DNA of 64,000 nt from Curtobacterium sp. VKM Ac-1376. Lineage in GTDB: Bacteria > Actinomycetota > Actinomycetes > Actinomycetales > Microbacteriaceae. Each line of letters starts with the position of its first letter. Within the stretch, counting starts at the first letter, position 1. Shown here piece after piece: positions 1 through 9,021 of this stretch. The translations under genes and the position numbers were made by a program. The DNA lies in assembly GCF_015351025.1 (NCBI RefSeq), contig NZ_JADKRV010000001.1, positions 186,001 through 250,000 on the forward strand. The letters run 5' to 3'. The notes under the pieces are model-generated. The model was not told the origin of the DNA, made no database searches, and was given only the letters and a program-made list of their open reading frames with translations.

Positions 1-2084
1 AGACCACGCTCGCCATCGCGCACCCGAAGCTCGACCGTGCCGTCGCCGACGCGTACCGGGCGCCCTACCGTGGAGCAGCCCGACGCGGTGGCATCGGCGG
101 CTTCGTGGCCGACATCCCCGTCGATGCCCGGCACCGCAGCGCCCCCGAACTCGACCGCATCGCCGCCGGCGTCGCGGCGCTGGACGTCCCGGCGCTCCTG
201 CTCTGGGGCCCGCGCGACCCGGTGTTCCTCGAGCGCTACCTCGACGACCTGTCCGAGCGACTGCCGCACGCCGACGTCCACCGCTTCGAGGGTGCCGGGC
301 ACCTGCTGCCGGACGACGCCGACGTCGCCGGTGCGGTGTTCGACTGGTTGGGCGACCGCCAGCCGGGCGGGAGCCGACCCGCGCGGGGCACCACGGGCCT
401 CCAGGCCGACGTGGACCGGGACCAGCCCGCAGAGGCGACCCCGCCGCTCTGGGCGCGACTCGACGAACTGCGCGACAGCGACGAACCCGCGCTGGTCGAG
501 ATGGCCGCTCCCGGCGGTCCGCGCACGATCACCTGGCGCCTGCTCGCCCGACGGGTCGGCGAGATCGCCGCCGGACTGGACGACCTGGGGGTCCGGAGCG
601 GGGACCGGGTCTCGCTCCTGGTGACCCCCGGTGCCGACCTGACCGCCGTCCTGTACGCCTGCGTGCGGATCGGCGCGGTCGTCGTCGTCGCGGATGCCGG
701 ACTCGGACTCGGCGGTCTGACCCGAGCCGTCCGCGGGGCCCGACCGGACTGGATCATCGGCGCGCTGCCCGGACTCGGTGCCGCACGTGCCCTCGGCTGG
801 CCGGGCCGTCGCATCGCGACCGTCTCGCTGCCAGCGCCGGCCCGGAAGGCGCTGCGGGTGGAGTACACGCTCGTCGACGTCGCCCGACGTGGTGCCGGCC
901 GTCTCGCCCAGGGCACCGCACTGCCCGCAGCACCGTCGCCGGACGCGCCCGCGGCCGTGCTCTTCACCTCCGGGTCCACCGGCCCGGCGAAGGGCGTCGT
1001 GTACACACACGGGCAGCTCAGCGCCGTCCGGGACGCCCTCGCCACCCAGTACGACATCGGGGTCGGCACCGGGCTCGTCGCCGGCTTCGCACCGTTCGCG
1101 CTGCTCGGCCCGGCGCTCGGTGCGCGATCGGTCGCGCCCGACATGGACGTCACCGCGCCCCGCACCCTGACTGCGAAGGCGGTCGCTGCGTCGGTCGCTG
1201 CGGCCGACGCCACCGTGGTGTTCCTGTCGCCGGCAGCCCTGGCGAACGTCGTCGTCACCGCGTCGGCGCTCACCGACGCCGACCGGACGGCGCTGCAGAG
1301 CGTCCGGCTGTTCCTGTCGGCCGGGGCTCCCGTGTCGGCCGCACTGCTGACCGCGGCGACCGAGCTCATGCCGAACGCGACGGCACACACCCCCTACGGC
1401 ATGACCGAGGGGCTCCTCATGACCGACGTCGACCTCGACGGAGTCCGTGCCGCGGGGCGGTCCGACGACGAGGGCATCTGCGTCGGCGTTCCGGCAGCGA
1501 ACGTCCGCGTCCGCATCGCGCCGCTCGACGCTTCCGGCCGCTCGACCGGGGTATTGCTCGACGAGCCGGGGGTCACCGGCGAGATCGTCGTCGCAGCACC
1601 GCACGTGCGCGACCACTACGACCGGCTCTGGCGGACCGACCGGGTCTCGCGCCTCGGCGTCGACGACCCGCGCGGACACCGTACCGGTGACGTCGGACAC
1701 CTCGACGCCGCAGGTCGGGTCTGGGTCGAAGGGCGCCTGCAACACGTGCTGACCACCCCCGGCGGCGTCGTCACGCCGGTCGGTCCGGAGCAGCGGATCG
1801 AGGGCGTCGACGGTGTCGGACGTGCCGGGGTCGCCGGCATCGGGCCCGTCGGCACGCAGCAGGTCGTGGCCGTCGTCGAGACCGTCCCCGCCGTGCGGCG
1901 CCCCGGGCTGGCCTCGCCGCAGCTCTCCAGCGCGGTCCGTGCCGCTGCCGGGGTGCCGCTCGCCGCGGTGCTCGTCGTGCCCGTGCTGCCGACGGACATC
2001 CGCCACAACTCGAAGGTCGACCGCACCCGGCTGTCCCGCTGGGCGGGCTCGGTGCTCTCCGGCGGACGGATGGTCCGACCGTGA
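1..2084 (+). CDS. oleBC: OleBC fusion protein, 5' end outside window
   Basis: The frame is open from the left edge (first full codon at base 3), leaving 693 visible residues; a GTG at 105 is internal. The first ~115 residues are the end of an alpha/beta hydrolase of the haloalkane dehalogenase type, with LLWGPRDPVF and the His-bearing FEGAGHLLPDD. After a linker comes an ANL-family domain with the phosphate loop FTSGSTGPAKG near base 960, the YGMTEG motif near 1396 and TGDVGHLD near 1684. In olefin biosynthesis OleC closes a 2-alkyl-3-hydroxy acid to a beta-lactone using ATP, and OleB decarboxylates it to a cis-olefin. Fused OleBC is known from actinobacteria such as Micrococcus. The stop overlaps the oleD start as GTGA. 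OleA should lie upstream, outside the window. Identity rests on the fusion order plus oleD; a generic acyl-CoA ligase fusion is the alternative. Confidence 0.85.
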   Translation, partial: TTLAIAHPKLDRAVADAYRAPYRGAARRGGIGGFVADIPVDARHRSAPELDRIAAGVAALDVPALLLWGPRDPVFLERYLDDLSERLPHADVHRFEGAGHLLPDDADVAGAVFDWLGDRQPGGSRPARGTTGLQADVDRDQPAEATPPLWARLDELRDSDEPALVEMAAPGGPRTITWRLLARRVGEIAAGLDDLGVRSGDRVSLLVTPGADLTAVLYACVRIGAVVVVADAGLGLGGLTRAVRGARPDWIIGALPGLGAARALGWPGRRIATVSLPAPARKALRVEYTLVDVARRGAGRLAQGTALPAAPSPDAPAAVLFTSGSTGPAKGVVYTHGQLSAVRDALATQYDIGVGTGLVAGFAPFALLGPALGARSVAPDMDVTAPRTLTAKAVAASVAAADATVVFLSPAALANVVVTASALTDADRTALQSVRLFLSAGAPVSAALLTAATELMPNATAHTPYGMTEGLLMTDVDLDGVRAAGRSDDEGICVGVPAANVRVRIAPLDASGRSTGVLLDEPGVTGEIVVAAPHVRDHYDRLWRTDRVSRLGVDDPRGHRTGDVGHLDAAGRVWVEGRLQHVLTTPGGVVTPVGPEQRIEGVDGVGRAGVAGIGPVGTQQVVAVVETVPAVRRPGLASPQLSSAVRAAAGVPLAAVLVVPVLPTDIRHNSKVDRTRLSRWAGSVLSGGRMVRP

Positions 2085-3124
2085 ACGTCCTGGTCACCGG
2101 GGCCAGCGGGTTCCTCGGGCGGGCCACCGCGACCGCGCTGCTGGACGCCGGTCACGAGGTCCGGACGTTCCAGCGCCGGCCCTCCGGCGTCGCGGGTGCG
2201 CAGGACGTCGCCGGCACGATGACCGATCCCGACGCCGTCGCCCGCGCCGTGGCAGGGGTCGAGGCCGTCGTGCACCTGGCCGCCAAGGTCTCGCTCGCCG
2301 GGGACCCGGCCGATTTCACCCGTGTGAACGTGGAGGGGACGCGCTCCCTGCTGTGGGCGGCCCGCTCCGCCGGGGTCGGACGCTTCGTCTTCGTGTCGTC
2401 GCCGTCGGTCGCACACACCGGATCGTCGCTCGTCGGCGCCGCGGCCGGCCCCGCCGAGCCGTCCCGCGCCCGCGGCGACTACGCCCGCACCAAGGCCGCG
2501 GCGGAACTGCTCGCACTCGAGGCCGACGGGCCGGACTTCGCCGTCGTGGCGATCCGGCCGCACCTGGTGTGGGGTCCGGGCGACACGCAGCTCGTCGGCC
2601 GGATCGTCGAGCGCGCCCGGGCCGGTCGGCTCCCGCTGCTCGACTCCGGCGCTGCGCTCATCGACACGCTCTACGTCGACAACGCGGCGTCCGCCATGGT
2701 CGCGGCGCTGGACCGCGTCACCGACGACGGCGTGCACGGCAACGCCTACGTCGTGACGAACGGTGAGCCCCGGCCCGTCGCCGACCTGCTCGCCGGGATA
2801 TGCACGGCCTCCGGCGTCCGACCGCCCCGGCGGCACGTGCCCGCCGCGGTCGCCCGGGCCGCCGGCTCGGTCGTCGAGGCCGTCTGGCGCGTCCGACCGG
2901 GGGAGGACGAGCCGCCGATGACCCGGTTCCTGGCCGAACAGCTGTCGACCGCGCACTGGTTCGACCAGCGCCGGACCCGACGGGACCTGCGGTGGACCCC
3001 GTCGGTGTCGATCGACGAGGGGCTCGAACGGCTGGCGGCGGCGGCAGCGGCTCAGGCTTCGTCGGCGGCGACGTACACCCAGGCCGTCCGACCCGAGGCG
3101 AGTGTGACGCGCACGCGCTGGTAG
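2081..3124 (+). CDS. oleD: OleD, 2-alkyl-3-oxoalkanoate reductase (extended SDR)
   Basis: The protein has 347 residues and starts at a GTG that overlaps the oleBC stop by 4 nt, so translation is probably coupled. It opens with the Rossmann motif VTGASGFLG and carries the SDR catalytic pair in DYARTKAAAE, plus the extended-SDR segment LYVDNAASAMV. OleD reduces the beta-keto acid made by OleA with NADPH, giving the 3-hydroxy acid used by OleC. The gene order oleBC-oleD matches known actinobacterial olefin clusters. Its last 73 bases overlap tail-to-tail with the gene on the other strand. Without the ole context it would be called only an NAD-dependent epimerase/dehydratase. Confidence 0.85.
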   Translation: MNVLVTGASGFLGRATATALLDAGHEVRTFQRRPSGVAGAQDVAGTMTDPDAVARAVAGVEAVVHLAAKVSLAGDPADFTRVNVEGTRSLLWAARSAGVGRFVFVSSPSVAHTGSSLVGAAAGPAEPSRARGDYARTKAAAELLALEADGPDFAVVAIRPHLVWGPGDTQLVGRIVERARAGRLPLLDSGAALIDTLYVDNAASAMVAALDRVTDDGVHGNAYVVTNGEPRPVADLLAGICTASGVRPPRRHVPAAVARAAGSVVEAVWRVRPGEDEPPMTRFLAEQLSTAHWFDQRRTRRDLRWTPSVSIDEGLERLAAAAAAQASSAATYTQAVRPEASVTRTRW

Positions 3125-3705
3125 TCGGCGACCTCGTACCCGTCGACCGCGCGGAGCTGCCACTCGTACCCGAGGGCCAGGGCCACGCCCTCGACGACGT
3201 CGTCAGGAGTACCGCGGCGCAGGATCGGGTGCTGGTTCGAGCCGCTCGTCCGGATGACGTCCGGGTCGGTGATCGTCACCCGGTCGAGCCGCCAGCCGGG
3301 CAGGGAGTCCGGGGTGGTGGGGACGTGTTCACCGAACAGTGACTCCTGCACGAGGGGCTGCTGGAGCGTGCCGTAGGAGAAGACCCGGTGCGTCTCGCCG
3401 GGGAGCGGGGTCGGGCGCTTCACGGGGCGCGGAGCGATCGCCGGGGTCGAGGTCCAAACGAGCGCACCGGCCAGGCCGGTCAGGCCGAGGTGCAGCAGGC
3501 CGACAACGGCGAGGACGCTGCCCCAGAGCACCCCGGAGGTGTCGCCGGGGCACGGGTACGACGAGCCCTCGTCCTCGAAGTCCACGCACTCGGCTCCGCC
3601 GTCGGTGATCCCGACGGCGATCGCGATGATGCCGACGACGAGGCAGACGAGCGCGAACGCGCCGAGACCGATGACCCAGCGCTGGCCGGGGGAGAGACGC
3701 TTCAC
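3052..3705 (-). CDS. Membrane-anchored gamma-glutamylcyclotransferase-like protein
   Basis: The protein has 217 residues and starts at GTG 3705. Two hydrophobic segments (about residues 10-33 and 57-85) flank a short outer loop with three cysteines. The C-terminal ~110 residues form a GGCT/AIG2-like domain beginning VFSYGTLQQP at residue 108 and containing the VEGVALALGYEWQLRAVDGY block that holds the expected acidic residue. Such domains cyclise gamma-glutamyl amines, but the substrate here is unknown. The gene converges on oleD and overlaps it by 73 nt, which is unusually long, although both reading frames look genuine. Confidence 0.7.
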   Translation of the reverse strand: MKRLSPGQRWVIGLGAFALVCLVVGIIAIAVGITDGGAECVDFEDEGSSYPCPGDTSGVLWGSVLAVVGLLHLGLTGLAGALVWTSTPAIAPRPVKRPTPLPGETHRVFSYGTLQQPLVQESLFGEHVPTTPDSLPGWRLDRVTITDPDVIRTSGSNQHPILRRGTPDDVVEGVALALGYEWQLRAVDGYEVADYQRVRVTLASGRTAWVYVAADEA

Positions 3706-3758
3706 GTCGCGAGGCTAGCGGACCGCAGGCGTCCCCCACGTTCCCGGGCCGACGGGCG

Positions 3759-4322
3759 TCAGCGGACTCGGGCCGGCTTCGCGAACGTCGAGCGGGTACC
3801 GCCGGTGAGGTGCACGAGCACCGGCACCCGGCGGCCGAGGGTTCGGTCGAGGACCGCGACGGCCCGGTCGACGGCGTCGAGCACGGTGACGGCGTCCCCG
3901 CCACGGCGGACCGCGACACGGATCCGTGCGGCGCGCTGCCGGCGGACGAGGTAGGTGTCGACGCGGGAGCCGACCACGTCGCGGACGCCGGAGAGCTCGT
4001 GTTCGACGACGTCCCGCACGAGTGCGACGTTGACCGTGACCACGTCGTCGCCCGAGCGCTCCCGGACGGCGACGGACGTGCCCCCGCCACCGCGGGTGAA
4101 CACCCACGCGAGCGACAGGACGATCACGAGGGCGCAGGCTCCGGCGACGATCCACAGCGCGGACGCGGGTACGTCGAGGCTGCGGGGGAGGTCGACGTAC
4201 GGCGCGACGGCGTCCCGGACGGCGGGCAGCACGCCCGCTCCCATGGTGATCGCGACGACCACGGCGACGAGGCCGAGGACGAACAGGATGATCCGGTTCA
4301 CGGTCCGGTTGCTCGTGGTCAT
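3759..4322 (-). CDS. AmaP-like alkaline shock membrane anchor protein
   Basis: The protein has 187 residues with two N-terminal membrane segments (about 10-32 and 52-75) and a soluble C-terminal region rich in V/R/D. This layout resembles AmaP (DUF2993-like), which tethers Asp23 to the membrane in Gram-positive bacteria. It is the last gene of a five-gene operon and its ATG overlaps the preceding stop by 4 nt (ATGA). Family placement rests on topology and operon context more than on a motif. Confidence 0.65.
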   Translation of the reverse strand: MTTSNRTVNRIILFVLGLVAVVVAITMGAGVLPAVRDAVAPYVDLPRSLDVPASALWIVAGACALVIVLSLAWVFTRGGGGTSVAVRERSGDDVVTVNVALVRDVVEHELSGVRDVVGSRVDTYLVRRQRAARIRVAVRRGGDAVTVLDAVDRAVAVLDRTLGRRVPVLVHLTGGTRSTFAKPARVR

Positions 4323-4894
4323 GCCAGGGTCCCCTTCTCGTCGACCCGGACGTCGACGCGCCGGCCGAAGCGCTCGTCGAGAGCGCTGAGGCGATCCTCG
4401 ACGGTTGCGCGGATGCTCGCCTCGTCCACCGGGACACCGGTGACGGGGACGATGCGGACCACGGTCGAACGACCACGGGCGGTGGCGGAGGTGTTCCCCT
4501 CGGGGACACCGGCTGCCGTGCCGGCGGCGTTCGCCGCGGTGGAGGCGACGATGCGGGTGTCGATGACCACCGCGCCGCGCTCGTGCTCGACGACCGACCG
4601 GTGCCGGCGACCCGGGTTGATCGCCAGGACGACCAGCACGACGCCGAGGACGACGAGCACGCCCGCGACGGCCTCGACGACCGTGACGAACGCGGCGTCG
4701 GGGCGGAGTGCCGTGTCGACGACCGTCTGCGGGTCGGCGAAGAGCGGGGGACGTCCGATGGCGCGCAGCACCGACTCGGTCCCGAGCCAGGCGGCCACCA
4801 GGGCGAGCACCACGAGTGACACCGCCACTGCGGTGGAGCGGGAGCGGTGCACGCTCCGGCGACGGATGCGTCGTTCGACGGAACCGTTGCTCAT
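4319..4894 (-). CDS. DUF6286-type membrane protein of the Asp23 operon
   Basis: The protein has 191 residues with a basic N-terminus, two membrane helices (about 23-43 and 72-95) and a C-terminal domain with an Asp23-like beta/alpha rhythm ending in RFGRRVDVRVDEKGTLA. This matches the DUF6286 proteins regularly found in actinobacterial Gls24/Asp23 operons. It starts 9 nt after the upstream Asp23-like gene and overlaps the downstream gene by 4 nt. Its exact molecular role is not known. Confidence 0.65.
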   Translation of the reverse strand: MSNGSVERRIRRRSVHRSRSTAVAVSLVVLALVAAWLGTESVLRAIGRPPLFADPQTVVDTALRPDAAFVTVVEAVAGVLVVLGVVLVVLAINPGRRHRSVVEHERGAVVIDTRIVASTAANAAGTAAGVPEGNTSATARGRSTVVRIVPVTGVPVDEASIRATVEDRLSALDERFGRRVDVRVDEKGTLA

Positions 4895-4903
4895 GGTGGC
4901 CTC

Positions 4904-5218
4904 CTAGCGGGCGCGGGACTCGCGCTCGCGCACGATCCCGGTGAGTTCGATGTGGACGCTGCCGACGCGGCGCCCGGTCAGGTCGCTCACGCGACCCTTG
5001 ATCTGGTCCGCGATCCGGATCGACCCGGAGACGATGTCGTCGCTCGCGGCGATCGGCCCGGTGATGTCGAGCGAGAGCGCTCCCGACGCGTCGGCGAGCC
5101 CGACCCGCACGCGATCGACGGGGGCGCCGAGCCCTTCGGCTGCGACAGCCCGCGCCAGTGAGGCGAGCGCGCGAGCGGTGATCTCGACGCGGCCCGGGAC
5201 GTCCGGGCCCCCGTTCAC
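4904..5218 (-). CDS. Short Asp23/Gls24-like protein
   Basis: I chose GTG 5218 as the start because it overlaps the DUF2273 stop as GTGA; a longer frame upstream is Arg-rich and reads like a shadow. The 104-residue product VEITARALASLARAVAAE...GSVHIELTGI has the Asp23 alternation of helix and strand and probably partners the full-length Asp23 protein of the same operon. It is shorter than a usual Asp23 protein (about 130-180 residues). Confidence 0.65.
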   Translation of the reverse strand: MNGGPDVPGRVEITARALASLARAVAAEGLGAPVDRVRVGLADASGALSLDITGPIAASDDIVSGSIRIADQIKGRVSDLTGRRVGSVHIELTGIVRERESRAR

Positions 5219-5406
5219 CGGGAGCTCCGGCGTCCGGTCAAGGCGTCGGCGAGTGCTCCACGGTCGATGCGGCCGGTGGCGAGGGCGGTCACGAGGCCCC
5301 CGACGCATGCGAACACGGCCACGAGCACGAAGCCCCAGAAGCCGAACTGCAGTGCGGCGACGGCGAGGACGGCGCCGATGAGGGCGCCGATCAGCGTGTT
5401 GCTCAT
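5215..5406 (-). CDS. DUF2273 small membrane protein
   Basis: The protein has 63 residues with two tightly spaced hydrophobic helices starting MSNTLIGALIGAVLAVAAL and a short basic tail. DUF2273 proteins are standard members of Asp23 operons and are thought to help anchor the Asp23 scaffold. Both its start and its stop overlap the neighbouring genes by 4 nt, so this part of the operon is tightly coupled. Confidence 0.75.
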   Translation of the reverse strand: MSNTLIGALIGAVLAVAALQFGFWGFVLVAVFACVGGLVTALATGRIDRGALADALTGRRSSR

Positions 5407-5867
5407 GCGACTCGGGCTTCCTTCTTCTCGTCCTCGCTGTCGTCGTCGCCCGGGATGAAGACGTCCTGGACCGTCACGTTGACCTCGGCGACCTCCATGC
5501 CGACGATCTGTTCGAGGGCACGGGCGACGCCGGCACGGACGCCGTCGGCGACCTGCTGGAGCGACACCGGGTACTCGGCGACGATCACGATGTCGGCCGC
5601 GACCTGCGTCTCGCCGACCTCGACCTTGACGCCCCGGCCGAGGTCGCGCTGGCCCATCGCGTCGCGGAGGGCGCCGATGGCGCGGGCCGCACCGTTGCCG
5701 AGCGAGTGCACGCCGTCGACCTCGCGGGCGGCGATGCCGGCGACCTTCGACACGACGGTCTCGTCGATGACGGTCTTGCCGGTGACTCCTGGGACTCCGG
5801 TGGAGCCGGCGGGGGAGGAGACACGGGTCGTCGCGGTGGCCGGGGTGGGGGTGATGGTGTCAGCCAT
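5403..5867 (-). CDS. Asp23/Gls24 family envelope stress response protein
   Basis: ATG 5867 is preferred over upstream starts because GGAAGG lies 8 nt before it. The 154-residue protein has the Asp23 core TVIDETVVSKVAGIAAREVDG (quoted in part: VSKVAGIAAREVDG), then GVKVEVGETQVAADIVIVAEY and a C-terminal acidic/basic tail. Asp23 proteins form membrane-associated scaffolds induced by alkaline or envelope stress. It is the first gene of the operon running to 3759 and is divergent from the copper operon across 187 nt. Confidence 0.85.
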   Translation of the reverse strand: MADTITPTPATATTRVSSPAGSTGVPGVTGKTVIDETVVSKVAGIAAREVDGVHSLGNGAARAIGALRDAMGQRDLGRGVKVEVGETQVAADIVIVAEYPVSLQQVADGVRAGVARALEQIVGMEVAEVNVTVQDVFIPGDDDSEDEKKEARVA

Positions 5868-6011
5868 GGTTCGTTCCTTCCGTTGGTCCGCCGGGTGTTC
5901 CCAGCGGTTGCCGTTCACGGATGAGACGGGCCGTGGCGGCGATTCGTCACACAGGACTTGTCGGACCCGCCCGCGTTCCCCGGCCCACCGGTCGCGCCCG
6001 AAGCCGAAGGG

Positions 6012-6030
6012 AATACCCTAGGGGGGTACC
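6012..6030. promoter_or_regulatory. CsoR operator (copper-responsive)
   Basis: The core TACCCTAGGGGGGTA at 6014-6028 is a near-palindrome of the classic CsoR box (TACCC, short spacer, GGGTA). It lies 26 nt before the csoR start, so the repressor should block its own operon until Cu(I) releases it. It also sits between the divergent Asp23 and copper operons. Confidence 0.8.
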
Positions 6031-6054
6031 GTATTGAGATCGGTGGAGGCAGAC

Positions 6055-6345
6055 ATGCACGAACACGTCGGGTACATCGGCGACAAGGACGACCTGCTCA
6101 AGCGGCTCCGTCGCGCCGAGGGGCAGGTGCGCGGCATCGCCCGGATGGTCGAGGACGAGACGTACTGCATCGACGTCCTCACCCAGATCTCGGCGGCGAA
6201 CCGTGCGCTCGAACGCGTCGCGCTGTCGCTGCTCGAGGACCACCTCGCGCACTGCGTCGCGGAGGCCGTCGCCGAGGGCGGGGACGCCGCCGACGCGAAG
6301 GTCCGCGAGGCCAGTCAGGCCATCGCCCGGCTCGTCCGCTCCTGA
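6055..6345 (+). CDS. csoR: CsoR copper-sensing repressor
   Basis: ATG 6055 is chosen over an ATG-like start at 6034 because GGTGGAGG lies just before it. The 96-residue all-helical protein carries Cys38, His63 and Cys67, the same C-25-H-4-C spacing as the Cu(I) ligands of Mycobacterium tuberculosis CsoR. It begins [20 protein letters not shown], typical of the DUF156 family. Cu(I) binding lowers DNA affinity and derepresses the copper genes. It leads csoR-copZ-copA and has its own operator just upstream. Confidence 0.92.
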   Translation: MHEHVGYIGDKDDLLKRLRRAEGQVRGIARMVEDETYCIDVLTQISAANRALERVALSLLEDHLAHCVAEAVAEGGDAADAKVREASQAIARLVRS

Positions 6346-6384
6346 CCACCGACCACCGACCACCGTCACCGAGGAGGAGACACC

Positions 6385-6603
6385 ATGACCACCGAAACAC
6401 TGCTCGTCGAGGGCATGACCTGCGCACACTGCGTGATGAGCGTCACCGAGGAGCTCACCGAGCTCGACGGAGTGTCGGGCGTCGACGTCCGTCTCGTCGT
6501 CGGCGGGTCCTCCGAGGTCACCGTCACCTCCGCCGCCCCCGTCGACACGGATGCGCTCCGTGCTGCCGTCGCCGAAGCGGGGTACGAGGTCGTGCCGTCG
6601 TGA
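6385..6603 (+). CDS. copZ: CopZ-type copper chaperone (HMA domain)
   Basis: The protein is a 72-residue single HMA domain with the metal-binding loop GMTCAHC at residues 10-16 and the typical AVAEAGYEV end. It should carry Cu(I) in the cytosol and pass it to the CopA pump encoded next, or to CsoR. The stop overlaps the copA GTG start by 4 nt. A GAGGAG ribosome site precedes the ATG. Confidence 0.9.
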   Translation: MTTETLLVEGMTCAHCVMSVTEELTELDGVSGVDVRLVVGGSSEVTVTSAAPVDTDALRAAVAEAGYEVVPS

Positions 6604-8831
6604 CCGGCACACTCGTCGAACTCGACATCACCGGCATGACCTGCGCCTCCTGCGCGAACCGCATCGAGCGGAAGCTCGGCAAGCTCCCCGGGGTCACCGC
6701 CACCGTCAACTACGCCACCGAGAAGGCGCAGGTGCAGGTCGCCGACCCGGACGCCACCGACCCGGACGCACTCATCGCCGCGGTGGAGTCAGCCGGGTAC
6801 GGCGCCACACTGCCCGCGCCGCCCGCCGTCGCTGCCGATGCGACCCCGGCCGGTGACGACCCCTCCGACCCGCTGCGCCACCGGCTGATCGTCTCGGCCG
6901 TGCTCGCGGTGCCGGTCGTGCTGCTCTCGATGGTGCCGGCCCTGCAGTTCCCGAACTGGCAGTGGCTCGCGCTCACCCTCGCCGCGCCGGTCGCCGTCTG
7001 GGGAGCGCTCCCGTTCCACCGTGCCGCGTGGGTGAACGCCCGCCACGGCGCCGCCACCATGGACACGCTGGTGAGCGTCGGGGTCCTCGCCGCCTTCGGT
7101 TGGTCGCTGTACGCCCTGTTCTTCGGCGACGCCGGCACACCCGGGATGCACATGACCTTCTCGTGGTTCGCGACCGATCCGGGAGCGACCGACCTGTACC
7201 TCGAGGTCGCCACGGCCGTGACGGTCTTCATCCTCGCCGGCCGGTACATGGAGGCCCGGGCCAAGCGCCAGTCCGGTGCGGCCCTGCGCGCCCTGCTCGA
7301 GCTCGGCGCGAAGGACGCCACCGTGCTCCGTGACGGCGTCGAGCACCGTGTGCCCGCCGCGTCGCTCGCCGTCGGCGACGTCGTCGTCGTCCGGCCCGGC
7401 GAGCGGATCCCGAGCGACGGCCTGGTGCAGGACGGGTCCTCGGCCGTCGACCTCAGCATGCTGACCGGCGAGTCCGTGCCGGTGGAGGTCCGTCCGGGCG
7501 ACCGCGTGACCGGCGCGACGATCAACGTCGGCGGGCGGCTCGTCGTGACCATCACCCGCGTCGGTGCCGACACCGAGCTCGCGCGCATGGGCCGCCTCGT
7601 CGAGGACGCCCAGACCGGCAAGGCCGAGGTGCAGCGGCTCGCCGACCGGGTCTCCGGGGTCTTCGTGCCCATCGTCATCGCGCTCGCCGTGCTGGCCTTC
7701 GTCGGCTGGCTCGTGTTCGGCGGCTCGGTCACCGCGGCCTTCACCGCAGCCGTCGCCACGCTGATCATCGCCTGCCCGTGCGCCCTCGGGCTGGCCACAC
7801 CGACAGCACTGCTGGTCGGAACGGGCCGCGGCTCGCAGCTCGGCATCCTGATCGGCGGTCCGCAGGTGCTCGAGCGCACCCGCGCCGTCGACACCGTCGT
7901 GCTCGACAAGACCGGCACGGTCACCACGGGGTCCATGACCCTGCGGTCGGTGACCGCGGTCGACGAGACCGAGGACGTCGTCCTCCGCCTCGCCGCGGCG
8001 GTCGAGGACGGGTCCGAGCACCCCGTCGCCCGGGCCGTGACCGAGGCGGCGCGGCAGCGGGAGATCGACCTGCCCGCGGCATCGCAGTTCACCGCCGCCC
8101 CCGGTGCCGGGGTCCAGGCCGTCGTGGACGGGGACGTCGTCCTCGTCGGCACGACCCGCTGGCTCGCCGAGTCGTGGTCGATCACCCTGCCGTCGCTCCT
8201 CGCCGCGGCCGTCGAGACCGCCGAGGCCGACGGGGCCACCGCGGTCGTCGTCGCCCGGAACGGCAGTGCCCTGGGCACGGTCGTCGTCGGCGACACCGTG
8301 AAGCCCGAGGCCGCCGACGCGATCGCCCGCTTCCGGTCGCTCGGCCTGCACCCGGTCCTGCTCACCGGTGACAACGACGGAGCTGCCAGAGCCGTCGCCG
8401 CCCGGGTCGGCATCGACGAGGTGCACGCCCGCGCCACCTCGGCGTCGAAGCTCGAGACGGTCCGCCGGCTGCAGTCCGAGGGCCGGAGCGTCGCCATGGT
8501 CGGGGACGGCGTGAACGACGCCGCGGCGCTCGCGGCAGCCGACCTCGGCATCGCGATGGGTGCCGGCACCGATGCGGCCATCGCGGCGAGCGACATCACG
8601 GTCGTGAGCGGCCGGCTCACCGTCGTCGCCGACGCCGTCCGGTTGTCCCGCGCCACCCTCGGCATCATCAAGGGCAACCTGTTCTGGGCGTTCGCGTACA
8701 ACGTGGCGGCGATCCCGCTCGCGATGGCGGGGCTGCTGAACCCCGTGCTCGCGGGCGCGGCGATGGCGTTCTCATCCGTCTTCGTGGTGACGAACAGCCT
8801 GCGGCTGCGCCGCTTCGCACCACGCCCCTGA
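6600..8831 (+). CDS. copA: Copper-exporting P1B-type ATPase
   Basis: The GTG at 6600 overlaps the copZ stop (GTGA); a longer open frame upstream is not coding. The 743-residue protein has an N-terminal HMA domain with GMTCASC (residues 13-19), eight expected membrane helices, the actuator TGES near residue 290, the ion-path CPC within [15 protein letters not shown] near 391, the phosphorylation motif DKTGT near 436 and the hinge [10 protein letters not shown] near 635. These are the P1B-1 signatures for Cu(I)/Ag(I) export to the outside. Expression should follow the CsoR box upstream of csoR. Confidence 0.93.
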   Translation: MTGTLVELDITGMTCASCANRIERKLGKLPGVTATVNYATEKAQVQVADPDATDPDALIAAVESAGYGATLPAPPAVAADATPAGDDPSDPLRHRLIVSAVLAVPVVLLSMVPALQFPNWQWLALTLAAPVAVWGALPFHRAAWVNARHGAATMDTLVSVGVLAAFGWSLYALFFGDAGTPGMHMTFSWFATDPGATDLYLEVATAVTVFILAGRYMEARAKRQSGAALRALLELGAKDATVLRDGVEHRVPAASLAVGDVVVVRPGERIPSDGLVQDGSSAVDLSMLTGESVPVEVRPGDRVTGATINVGGRLVVTITRVGADTELARMGRLVEDAQTGKAEVQRLADRVSGVFVPIVIALAVLAFVGWLVFGGSVTAAFTAAVATLIIACPCALGLATPTALLVGTGRGSQLGILIGGPQVLERTRAVDTVVLDKTGTVTTGSMTLRSVTAVDETEDVVLRLAAAVEDGSEHPVARAVTEAARQREIDLPAASQFTAAPGAGVQAVVDGDVVLVGTTRWLAESWSITLPSLLAAAVETAEADGATAVVVARNGSALGTVVVGDTVKPEAADAIARFRSLGLHPVLLTGDNDGAARAVAARVGIDEVHARATSASKLETVRRLQSEGRSVAMVGDGVNDAAALAAADLGIAMGAGTDAAIAASDITVVSGRLTVVADAVRLSRATLGIIKGNLFWAFAYNVAAIPLAMAGLLNPVLAGAAMAFSSVFVVTNSLRLRRFAPRP

Positions 8832-8893
8832 ACGCGACCAGCCGACCGTGGGCCCTGGACACGGCCACCCAGGGGGCGTGACGCGGGCAGCGA

Positions 8894-8916
8894 ACGCGAG
8901 CCGCGCCTCCTGGCCG
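8894..8916. repeat. Dispersed GCGCCTCC-type repeat, copy identical to 60158-60180
   Basis: These 23 bases, centred on GAGCCGCGCCTCCTGGCC, recur exactly inside hrpA at 60158-60180. Related arms occur at 29056, 39215, 53748 and in terminator palindromes elsewhere in the window. Here the copy lies in the copA-pgi gap and may be a half-site of the palindrome family. Confidence 0.7.
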
Positions 8917-9021
8917 ACTGTGCGCACCACCTGCCGGAGCGCACTACGCTCGAAGACGGTCCGCGACGCAGCGCTGCGTGACCCGCGGGCTGTACGTCTT
9001 GAAGGTGATCCAGGAGGACCC

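Noticed and set aside
105..107. GTG as start of the OleBC gene
   Set aside because: The frame continues open to the left edge with hydrolase-like residues (AHPKLDRAVADAYRAPYRGA), so the true start is outside the window.
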